NCBI GenBank assembly: GCA_934444485.1
Contig: CAKSCN010000165.1
Coordinates: 1 to 5,073, forward strand
Source: an uncultured Eubacteriales bacterium
Lineage (GTDB): Bacteria; Bacillota; Clostridia; Oscillospirales; CAG-382
Length of the DNA: 5,073 nucleotides
Direction: 5' to 3'
Part shown: in pieces, positions 1-5,073 of the stretch
Layout: each line of letters starts with the position of its first letter
Position numbering within the stretch: position 1 is the first letter of the stretch
Position numbers and translations under genes: made by a program
The notes under the pieces: model-generated
Seen by the model: the letters and a program-made list of their open reading frames with translations, nothing else
What the model was told of the DNA's origin: nothing
Database searches by the model: none

Positions 1-864
1 GTTCATGAATGCGCCGGGCTTTTCGACGCCGACTATCTTCTTGATGAGGGAGGCGGTTTCCGCCGGGTCGTAAAGACGCATAACCGACGGCTTGAACTTC
101 TGAAGAAGCTCTCTCGACGCCTTGAATGCGCCGGTCATATCCTTGAAGAGGAAGCCTCTGAAGCGTCTCTCCTCGGGCTGATCGTATATTCTCATCTGTG
201 CCTTTGTGATAACGCCGAGAGTACCCTCGGAGCCTATGAATATCTGATTGAGGTCGGGACCTGCGGCGTGTTTGGGAGCGGACGAGGTGTTGATGATATC
301 GCCGTTCGGGAGAACGACCTCCATTTGGAGAACCATGTCGTCGATTTTGCCGTACTTTGTGGAGACGACGCCTATACCTCTGTGTGCGAGGAAGCCGCCG
401 ACCGTCGAGCAGGTAAGAGACGACGGATAATGCATCGTTGCGTATCCCTTTTCGTTTGCCGCCCACTCAATGTGCTTATAGATTGCGCCCGTGCCGCACT
501 CGATATACATACTGTCGGTGTTGACGTCGTAAATCTGATTCATTCTCTTTGTGTCGAGGACGATACCGCCGGCAACCGGGATAGCACCACCCTGTGTTCC
601 GCCGCCGCCGCCCCATGTGGTAACGGGGATTTTGTAGTAGTTTGCGATTTTGAGAATCTTCGAGGTTTCCTCGGCGTTCTTAGGAGAGACGATAACGTCA
701 GCCTCGGGCATACGGAGTCCTCTGTCGCTCCACATACGGGAGAGCCAGAAATAGTCAACGCTGTGTGTGATTTTGTCGATTTCCTTGACGGAGCAGTTCT
801 CTCTGCCGACTGCGTCCTCAAGCTCGGACATAATCATGTCTGTCATGAATTCATTGTAAAGCAT
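1..864 (-). CDS. FAD-binding oxidase, GlcD / alkyl-DHAP synthase-like (C-terminus cut by window edge)
   Basis: N-terminal 288 residues of a flavoprotein of the vanillyl-alcohol-oxidase/PCMH-type FAD fold (COG0277: glycolate oxidase GlcD, D-lactate dehydrogenase, alkyldihydroxyacetonephosphate synthase). The FAD-binding half is complete. It has the entry strand MPEADVIVSPKNAEET (52-67), the glycine-rich pyrophosphate loop W84-GGGGG-T90-QGG followed by GGIVLDTKRMN, then STVGGFLA (153-160) with YG (171-172), and FIGSEGTLGVIT (209-220). These are the usual family landmarks in the usual order. The segment PSVMRLYDPAET (259-270) resembles the substrate-domain motif of alkyl-DHAP-synthase-like members more than GlcD; this comparison is from memory. 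Family members are about 450-550 aa, so roughly 40% is off the left edge. Such enzymes oxidise a hydroxy acid or alcohol, or in AGPS do a redox-neutral ether synthesis; the substrate here is unknown. The ATG at 864 is chosen because of a GAAAGGA site 8 nt upstream. It lies 24 bp after the isomerase stop with no terminator between, so the two are probably co-transcribed. Confidence 0.9.
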   Translation of the reverse strand, partial: MLYNEFMTDMIMSELEDAVGRENCSVKEIDKITHSVDYFWLSRMWSDRGLRMPEADVIVSPKNAEETSKILKIANYYKIPVTTWGGGGGTQGGAIPVAGGIVLDTKRMNQIYDVNTDSMYIECGTGAIYKHIEWAANEKGYATMHYPSSLTCSTVGGFLAHRGIGVVSTKYGKIDDMVLQMEVVLPNGDIINTSSAPKHAAGPDLNQIFIGSEGTLGVITKAQMRIYDQPEERRFRGFLFKDMTGAFKASRELLQKFKPSVMRLYDPAETASLIKKIVGVEKPGAFMN

Positions 865-872
865 CGTATATA

Positions 873-879
873 TCCTTTC
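873..879 (-). promoter_or_regulatory. Ribosome binding site of the FAD-binding oxidase
   Basis: GAAAGGA on the minus strand, 8 nt before the ATG at 864. It fixes the start at MLYNEF rather than at the next in-frame Met (residue 7). It lies inside the 24-bp gap after the isomerase stop (TAA, 891-889), which fits translation from a shared mRNA. Confidence 0.75.
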
Positions 880-888
880 GTCTTTATT

Positions 889-2289
889 TTACTCAACGGT
901 ATCTATTTTAAGCTCGCCCGCATACTTGCAGAACTCCTTTATAACGTCCGTATAGTCGCCCTCGATTTCCGCCATATGGTGGATGTACGGACCGTCTATG
1001 AGCTTATTTTCCCATTTCGTGAGGTTGTCAAACTTAGCCCAGACATATGTACCGAAGGTGTACGGTCCCTCTGCCGAATCGAACTCGCCGGCAAGCATTT
1101 TGTAGTCGCCGTCGTCCTGATCGAAGCGTGCTATGGTGTAGTGTCCGTCCTTAACCTTGAACCACTGTCGCATGTTGACGTTCTTTGCCTCGCTGTCGGG
1201 AGACTTGAGCGAATATGCAAACGGTCCGCAGTGCCAGAGAAGCTCTGTGTTCTTATCCTCGGGGTGACGGACGGTGAACTCGCCGAAGAACGGCACTTTC
1301 TTGCCGAGAGTTGCCGCCGAGAGAAGAGCCATTGTAATTGCGCCGTGGAAGTCGGACTCACAGCTGATTATGTAGCCCATATCGGCAAGGATGCTGTAAG
1401 CGGTACAAGGCATAGCTCCGACAGCAAGCTGCATTGCCGTCCAGCACTCTGCGCTGACTGCGTGAACCTTGTATTCCGCAAAGATTTCCTCGTAGAGAAG
1501 CACGAAAGCATAAACCTTTTTAAGCACGGGCTTTGTGAGGTCGTCAAGGACGTATCTCGACTCAATAAGCTTTGCGCCCTCTTCAAGCTCTGCGTCACGC
1601 TCGGCGAGAATGCGGTTGTACTTATCGACAACGACCGCCATATTTATCGGAATGGAGCGTATGCCGAACTTGCGGAGAATTTCGCCCTCGTTGTAGATAA
1701 CAGAGCTGAAAGGCTTCGGTCTCATGCCGACCTGAGCTATCTTCATGCCTCTGAAATTCTTCACCATGCACGAAACCGACACGAACTTTGCAAAGCCTTT
1801 TGCAAACTCCTCGGAATCAACCTTGCAGGTCTCTATGTGAGAGAACGGAACGCCGAATCTCTGAAGCTGACGGGACGCTCCGAATATACCGCACTGGCTG
1901 TCCGTGTATCTCATGCCGTCGGCGTCAAAAACATCGTCGAGCGGAGCCCAGAGACAGACAGGCTTGCCTACCTCCTTCGCAAGAACCGCTATTGCGTCCT
2001 CGTTGCCGAAGTTGCAGTTGATAACGAGAACCGCATCAACCTTCTCGTTTTTGAACTTCTCCGCCATTGCGAGAGCGTCGTCCTCTGTGTAGATAATGTT
2101 TCTTTCGTTTACGCCCTTGACGTCAACAAAGCTTACGTTCTCGGAGGCAAAGTGCTTTTTGATATAATCGGTAATTACTTCGCCCCTTTTCTCCGCTATC
2201 TCCCAGTTGAAAATACCGGGACGGGGAGTTACGTCACGTCTTATCGCCGCAAGAGCAACTTTGACGTTGTAGTTCATCATTGATGCCAT
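889..2289 (-). CDS. L-fucose/L-arabinose isomerase-family protein, 466 aa, substrate unknown
   Basis: A cytoplasmic sugar-isomerase-family protein (COG2407, L-fucose isomerase and relatives), expected to interconvert an aldose and a ketose with a divalent metal, usually Mn2+. The N-terminal alpha/beta part (about 5-170) contains VDAVLVINCNFGNEDAI (84-100) and KPVCLWAP (109-116). KIAQVGMRPKPF (183-194) with FGIRSI (208-213) is the typical linker to the second domain. The conserved C-terminal core has AECW (E281), PC (294-295), CESD (E311, D313) followed by GAITM, then LWHCG (H353) and IHHMAEIEGD (H437, H438). Acidic and histidine residues of this kind bind metal in characterised family members, but exact equivalence to E. 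coli FucI Glu337/Asp361/His528 needs an alignment. Length is typical of the short COG2407 class and well below FucI (about 590 aa). The start MASMMNYN is preferred because AAAGGTGG lies 7 nt upstream; the longer reading frame back to 2397 begins upstream of the promoter. First gene of an operon with the FAD oxidase. No frameshift or truncation is seen. It could equally act on a sugar other than fucose or arabinose. Confidence 0.88.
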   Translation of the reverse strand: MASMMNYNVKVALAAIRRDVTPRPGIFNWEIAEKRGEVITDYIKKHFASENVSFVDVKGVNERNIIYTEDDALAMAEKFKNEKVDAVLVINCNFGNEDAIAVLAKEVGKPVCLWAPLDDVFDADGMRYTDSQCGIFGASRQLQRFGVPFSHIETCKVDSEEFAKGFAKFVSVSCMVKNFRGMKIAQVGMRPKPFSSVIYNEGEILRKFGIRSIPINMAVVVDKYNRILAERDAELEEGAKLIESRYVLDDLTKPVLKKVYAFVLLYEEIFAEYKVHAVSAECWTAMQLAVGAMPCTAYSILADMGYIISCESDFHGAITMALLSAATLGKKVPFFGEFTVRHPEDKNTELLWHCGPFAYSLKSPDSEAKNVNMRQWFKVKDGHYTIARFDQDDGDYKMLAGEFDSAEGPYTFGTYVWAKFDNLTKWENKLIDGPYIHHMAEIEGDYTDVIKEFCKYAGELKIDTVE

Positions 2290-2296
2290 AAAAGAT

Positions 2297-2304
2297 CCAC
2301 CTTT
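2297..2304 (-). promoter_or_regulatory. Ribosome binding site that sets the isomerase start
   Basis: AAAGGTGG on the minus strand, 7 nt before the ATG at 2289. It is a strong Shine-Dalgarno match and decides the start: the frame stays open back to an ATG at 2397, but that extension adds 36 residues translated from the promoter region, with no comparable ribosome site seen. Confidence 0.8.
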
Positions 2305-2328
2305 CGACAAATAAATATTTTCGGTACG

Positions 2329-2357
2329 ATTATAACACCTTATGAAAATCATTTCAA
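2329..2357 (-). promoter_or_regulatory. Sigma-70/sigma-A promoter of the isomerase-oxidase operon
   Basis: On the minus strand the -35 box TTGAAA (2357-2352) is separated by exactly 17 bp from a perfect -10 box TATAAT (2334-2329). A TG one base upstream of the -10 (2337-2336) makes it an extended -10. Five of six -35 positions and all six -10 positions match consensus. Transcription should start near 2322, giving a leader of about 30 nt that holds only the ribosome site. The surrounding 2290-2410 stretch is markedly AT-rich. Such a strong core promoter on a catabolic gene usually implies repression, and a palindrome overlaps the -35 box. Confidence 0.82.
2343..2356. promoter_or_regulatory. 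Cre-like / LacI-family-type palindrome over the -35 box
   Basis: TGAAA (2343-2347) and TTTCA (2352-2356) form an inverted repeat around a 4-bp centre: TGAAAATCATTTCA. Its 14-bp length and outer bases match the catabolite-responsive element consensus TGWAANCGNTNWCA at every defined position except the central CG, which is TC here. Its position over the -35 hexamer suits repression of the isomerase operon by CcpA or a pathway-specific LacI/GalR regulator. The missing central CpG, which LacI-type regulators normally contact, weakens the call, and in an AT-rich gap short palindromes can occur by chance. Further TGAAA copies occur at 2372-2376 and 2378-2382. Confidence 0.4.
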
Positions 2358-2444
2358 CTGCCGTTTGTAGGTGAAATTGAAAATATTTTTTTAACATTGA
2401 TACTTTGCAGACGTAAAAATAATCTTCTGTGCGGGTTGCGGCGC

Positions 2445-2482
2445 AAAAAAAAAGAACCGCAGGCCGGTTAAAGCCTGCGATC
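2445..2482 (-). terminator. Rho-independent terminator of the SLH surface-protein gene
   Basis: On the minus strand the 7-bp stem CGCAGGC (2479-2473) pairs with GCCTGCG (2464-2458) around the 8-nt loop TTTAACCG. T-G, A-T and G-T pairs can extend the base outward. After 4 nt comes an uninterrupted run of nine T (2453-2445). It lies about 20 bp past the TAA at 2503-2501, separating the surface-protein unit from the isomerase operon. The other strand has no T-run after the stem, so it looks unidirectional. Confidence 0.9.
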
Positions 2483-2500
2483 CTCGCCGGAGTATTTGTC

Positions 2501-5073
2501 TTATTCGGTTTTTGAGGTAGTTTTCAGCACCTCGGAAAGGATCTTGCAGAACTGCGCACGGCTGAGCTCCGCTTTGGGACCGAAGCTGCCGTCGGGGAAG
2601 CCGGACATTATTCCGTTTGCGGTTACTGCCTTGACAGAGTCAAGTGCATATGCGCTTATATTTTCGGCGTCGGTAAATTCGAGCTTGCTCTCCCCCGCCT
2701 CGAGCTTTGCATAGCGGCAGATGATAACGGCAGCGTCCTCACGGGTTATCGTCTTTTCCGGTGCGAAAAGTCCCTCTCCGATGCCGTTGATGAGCTTCTC
2801 GTCACTGCCCCATTCGACAAAACCGTGATACCAGCTGTCCTTTGCGACGTCGGTAAAGGTCTCTTTGTCGGAGTACTTATCAATCTCGGCGCCCGAGCAG
2901 AGTGCGAGAATCTTTATCATCTCACATCTCTTTATGCTTCCGTCGGGATCGAAGTTTGTTTCGCTCTTTCCGGAAATGTACTGCTTTTCGTACATCTCTT
3001 TGACATAAGGAGTATACCACTTATCCTCTGCGACGTCCTCAAACGGAAGCTTTACCTCGGTCTTTGTTTCGCCGCCCATGGCGTCGTCCTTCTTGTCATC
3101 ATCCTTTGTGTTGTCGTCTTCCTTGGTGTCGTCGTCCTTCTTGTCTTGGTCCTCGGTATCGTCTTTCTTGTCATCGACCTTTTTGTCGTCGTTCTTATCG
3201 TCGGAAACGGTCTTGCCGTCCTCGTCGGTCTTTACGACGGTTGACGAATGTCTTCCGCCGGTGGACCATGCGTTTTTCCAAATCTCGTTGTAATCGTCGG
3301 TATAGAAGAGCGCAACCTTGTCTCCGCTCTTGAGTTCGCAGTCGAGAACGCCCGCTTCAATTATCACGTTATTGACAGTATACATCCATCCGCTCATTTC
3401 GCCGTTTGTGAACTCGCCTATCTTTGTGCCGTCGGGGGTAATAATGTAGCTTATGTAGTTATCGGAACCGCCTATCTCGACATAACCGTTGTCGCCGAGA
3501 ACCTTTTCGAGAGCGTCGTATACGCACGAGCCTTTGGGGAGCTTAACGGTCTTTGCCTTTATCCACACGGGGTACTTGCCGACGTGCTTTTCGTCGCCGT
3601 GGACGTAGTCGCCTCTGACAGCAACCTTTACGGAGATTGTCTTATCGGAGGAGGTCTTTGCACGAACGGAAATTGCTATCTCGGCGGAAAGCTCACCGTA
3701 GGTTACGGTAACGGTCTTGTCGCTTCTCTTTAGAGGTTCTGCAGCGGAAACTGTGAAGCCTTCGGTAATTTCCGTTTTGTTGTAGTTTTCGTCGGTGTAT
3801 TCGAGAACAAGTCCTGTGGTGTCGAAAGTATCGCCGACGTTGTATACTGTCTTGCAGGGGGTCTTGACGGTAAGAGTGGGTTCGGGGGTCTTTGCGTTTA
3901 TGCCGTCGGGCTTAATGATTATAGTCGGGAAAATACCGGTGTTAAATTCTCTTGCTTCAGCTCTGAAGTTGGGATTCTTTCCGTCCCTGCGTGTTATTGC
4001 ACGGTGTCCCTCACCTATCGGGTCGCCCCAGCCTCTTACCTTGATATATCCGCCGCCGAGAATGTACGCACCGTCTTCAAATGCGCCCTCGGGAACGGTA
4101 AAGGTCATGGTATTGCCGTTTGTTATGAAATTGTACTGTGCGGAAGCAGCCTTTATCTCAGTACCGTTTTCATCCGTAAAGAATATCTGATTGCTGTAGT
4201 TGTAAACGCCGGAAAGCTTCGGAACAGGTGCGGAAAGTCCTTCAAATGTGACCTTAACCGTATCGCCCTCAAAGATTGTGTCTGCGTCGGAGGTTTCGTC
4301 GGCTCTCTTTGTTACCTCGGCGTACATTTTAATGGGGCGTGCCGTGAGTACGTGATAAGCCGTGCCTTTCTCGGACTCAATCTTTACTATGTTTCTGCCT
4401 TCGGGGAGAGTGAGGGTGACATTTGCGCCGTCGATTTCAACGCCGGTATCGGAGAATTCAAATTCACCGTAGTCAACCTTTTTATCATCAAGCTTCGGAG
4501 AAAGGAGAGAAACCTTCGCTTCTGCCGTTTCCTCGGGGAGAGTGAATGTGTACTTCGCCGCGCCGTCGTTTTCAAGATAGAAAATCGGACAGAGCTCGGA
4601 ATCTGTGGTTATGGGGCTTTCGACAAAGCCGTCGCCGACAGTTACCGCAAACACACCGGTATTCTCGGGGAATATTGCGGAGTAGAGATGTCCGTTGGAG
4701 CGGAAGGCGTCGTAGGCAACGGTTACAAACGATGTGCCGTCCTTTACGGCGGTAATAACGCCGTCGTCGGAAACAGTAATGCTGTCGCCGTGTACGGTAT
4801 AGGTGAAGTCAGGCTCAAAGAAGTAATTGTTTATTACAGTATCGACGGTCTGCCATGTTCTCATTGCGACAAGGTCAAACGTGTCGCCGACAGACATCTT
4901 TACGGAGTTTGAAAGGCTGAGGTTGAAGAGGATATTCGCCTCGTAGTAGCCGTCTTTTCTGATTATCTGCTTGGGGTCGCCGCCGAGATCCTCTTCGGTG
5001 AATGTGAAGTCGCACTCACCCTCTTTTGCGGTAAACTTTGCGGCGGCGGTAAGACCTGCACCGGAAATACGGT
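2501..5073 (-). CDS. SLH-anchored surface protein with Ig-like domains and DUF4430 (N-terminus outside window)
   Basis: C-terminal 856 residues of a large secreted protein; the frame is open to the right edge, so start and signal peptide are not visible. The internal Met at 4897 is not the start: similar beta-rich sequence continues upstream of it. Residues below are counted from the first full codon. 1-146 hold a beta module with VGDTFDL and a Big_2-like tail (DGVITAVKDGTSFVTVAYDAF). About 147-395 are beta-rich segments I do not recognise. 399-469 are a Big_3-type Ig-like domain (NVGDTFDTTGLVLEYTD, VTVTYGELSAEIAISV). About 502-593 are DUF4430, related to the transcobalamin C-terminal domain, with the typical SGWMYTVNN and a closing GDKVALFYTDDY. 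614-664 are an Asp/Lys spacer. Three SLH repeats follow at about 675-727, 737-789 and 796-851, which in Firmicutes bind pyruvylated secondary wall polymers. The protein should sit in the S-layer or on the wall and display its N-terminal part. Ligand and function are unknown; adhesion, glycan or small-molecule capture are possible. It has its own terminator and is not in the isomerase operon. Confidence 0.92.
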   Translation of the reverse strand, partial: RISGAGLTAAAKFTAKEGECDFTFTEEDLGGDPKQIIRKDGYYEANILFNLSLSNSVKMSVGDTFDLVAMRTWQTVDTVINNYFFEPDFTYTVHGDSITVSDDGVITAVKDGTSFVTVAYDAFRSNGHLYSAIFPENTGVFAVTVGDGFVESPITTDSELCPIFYLENDGAAKYTFTLPEETAEAKVSLLSPKLDDKKVDYGEFEFSDTGVEIDGANVTLTLPEGRNIVKIESEKGTAYHVLTARPIKMYAEVTKRADETSDADTIFEGDTVKVTFEGLSAPVPKLSGVYNYSNQIFFTDENGTEIKAASAQYNFITNGNTMTFTVPEGAFEDGAYILGGGYIKVRGWGDPIGEGHRAITRRDGKNPNFRAEAREFNTGIFPTIIIKPDGINAKTPEPTLTVKTPCKTVYNVGDTFDTTGLVLEYTDENYNKTEITEGFTVSAAEPLKRSDKTVTVTYGELSAEIAISVRAKTSSDKTISVKVAVRGDYVHGDEKHVGKYPVWIKAKTVKLPKGSCVYDALEKVLGDNGYVEIGGSDNYISYIITPDGTKIGEFTNGEMSGWMYTVNNVIIEAGVLDCELKSGDKVALFYTDDYNEIWKNAWSTGGRHSSTVVKTDEDGKTVSDDKNDDKKVDDKKDDTEDQDKKDDDTKEDDNTKDDDKKDDAMGGETKTEVKLPFEDVAEDKWYTPYVKEMYEKQYISGKSETNFDPDGSIKRCEMIKILALCSGAEIDKYSDKETFTDVAKDSWYHGFVEWGSDEKLINGIGEGLFAPEKTITREDAAVIICRYAKLEAGESKLEFTDAENISAYALDSVKAVTANGIMSGFPDGSFGPKAELSRAQFCKILSEVLKTTSKTE
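2519..3049 (-). repeat. Three tandem SLH domains (cell-wall anchor)
   Basis: Each repeat opens with an F-[ET]-D-like turn (LPFEDVAEDKWY, ETFTDVAKDSWY, LEFTDAENISAY), has a G-rich centre ending in F-P/A-P or F-D-P (ISGKSETNFDPDGS, INGIGEGLFAPEKT, MSGFPDGSFGPKAE) and closes with the TRAE-like motif used for wall-polymer binding, here IKRCE, ITRED and LSRAQ. Approximate limits are 3049-2891, 2863-2705 and 2686-2519. Three copies is the usual number for a self-sufficient anchor. The first motif (IKRCE) departs most from TRAE. Confidence 0.92.
3080..3232 (-). repeat. Low-complexity Asp/Lys-rich spacer with short in-frame DNA repeats
   Basis: Encodes 51 residues between DUF4430 and the SLH anchor, of which 22 are Asp and 13 Lys, built from variants of DDKKDD. 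The DNA repeats too: GTCGTCCTTCTTGTC occurs identically at 3083-3097 and 3131-3145 (plus-strand reading), 48 bp apart and so in frame. Such stretches usually serve as extended, disordered linkers that carry a domain through the wall. The repeats make length changes by slippage or recombination likely. Confidence 0.85.
3293..3568 (-). other. DUF4430 (transcobalamin C-terminal-like) domain of the surface protein
   Basis: About 92 residues starting at PVWIKAKTVKLP. It contains YDALEKVLG, YISYI, the family hallmark GWMYTVNN, and ends ELKSGDKVALFYTDDY. The family is widespread on secreted proteins of Firmicutes and is related to the C-terminal beta domain of transcobalamin/intrinsic factor. Binding of a corrinoid or other ligand here is conjecture. 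It sits just N-terminal to the acidic spacer, so it would be displayed directly above the wall anchor. Confidence 0.8.
3665..3877 (-). other. Big_3-type bacterial Ig-like domain of the surface protein
   Basis: About 71 residues beginning TLTVKTPCKTVYNVGD. The opening pattern (vgDtFDttGL-x-l-x-Y-tDe), a central GFTVS, and the closing strand KTVTVTYGELSAEIAISV match the Big_3 family, generally structural spacers or adhesion modules of surface proteins. Confidence 0.8.

Noticed and set aside
540..821. Minus-strand 93-codon frame overlapping the FAD oxidase, and similar short frames at 1131-1361, 1368-1631 and 4387-4575
   Set aside because: They are out-of-frame shadows with Ser/Arg/Thr-rich low-information peptides and no ribosome site beyond that of the main gene.
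268..2283. 671-codon plus-strand open frame across the isomerase and oxidase genes
   Set aside because: It runs codon-in-register antisense to both genes, which share one frame. It stays open only because they lack TTA, CTA and TCA codons there, and it ends exactly where the isomerase uses TCA for Ser3 (2283-2281). The peptide is Cys/Arg/Val-rich without domains, while the minus-strand proteins have clear families, ribosome sites and a promoter.
2290..2397. N-terminal extension of the isomerase to an ATG at 2397
   Set aside because: The extra 36 codons cover the promoter and leader, so they would not be transcribed from it, and the strong ribosome site belongs to the ATG at 2289.
3064..3333. 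Overlapping plus-strand frames with Ser/Arg/Cys- or Val/Leu-rich peptides, some looking like membrane segments
   Set aside because: They are the reverse reading of the GAC/AAG-rich repeats of the Asp/Lys spacer. The hydrophobic look comes from GTC/CTT triplets, not from a real membrane protein.
4004..4912. 302-codon plus-strand open frame inside the surface-protein gene
   Set aside because: Again in-register antisense. It ends at a TCA serine codon of the real gene (4912-4910), and the translation has no recognisable domain.
1..5073. Search for CRISPR arrays, tRNA/rRNA, transposon ends, riboswitches and phage-like genes
   Set aside because: No spaced direct-repeat array, insertion-sequence inverted repeats, transposase, clover-leaf sequence or conserved riboswitch core was seen. 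The only repeats are coding ones in the surface protein.

Overview
The window reads as an accessory or metabolic stretch from an uncultured, anaerobic, Gram-positive-type bacterium, most likely a gut or rumen Clostridia (Oscillospirales-like). This is an inference. It rests on an S-layer-homology surface protein with a DUF4430 module and bacterial Ig-like domains, strong AGGAGG-type ribosome binding sites, a consensus vegetative promoter in an AT-rich gap, and moderate base composition with many GTC/GAC/CTC-type codons. No rRNA, tRNA or named marker gene is present to fix the taxonomy.

All three real genes lie on the minus strand, so the order of transcription is right to left. The right half (5073 to 2501) is the C-terminal 856 residues of a very large cell-surface protein whose start lies outside the window. 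It carries Ig-like/beta modules, a DUF4430 (transcobalamin-C-terminal-like) domain, an Asp/Lys-rich spacer and three SLH repeats for anchoring to the cell wall. It ends in a clear intrinsic terminator (2482 to 2445).

After the terminator, a 211-bp gap carries an almost perfect sigma-70/sigma-A promoter (TTGAAA, 17 bp, extended TATAAT; 2357 to 2329). A 14-bp cre-like palindrome overlaps its -35 box. This promoter drives a two-gene (or longer) operon: a 466-aa L-fucose/L-arabinose isomerase-family protein (2289 to 889), then, 24 bp downstream, an FAD-binding oxidase of the GlcD/alkyl-DHAP-synthase type (864 to 1, cut by the left edge at residue 288).

The operon looks like a small, probably catabolite-regulated, carbohydrate or sugar-acid module: an aldose/ketose isomerase followed by a flavin-dependent hydroxy-acid/alcohol dehydrogenase. 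The substrate cannot be read from the sequence. The surface protein is a separate transcription unit and there is no direct evidence that it acts with the operon. The window is mostly ordinary. The best leads are the cre-like operator, the unassigned isomerase-flavoenzyme pair, and the SLH-anchored DUF4430 architecture.
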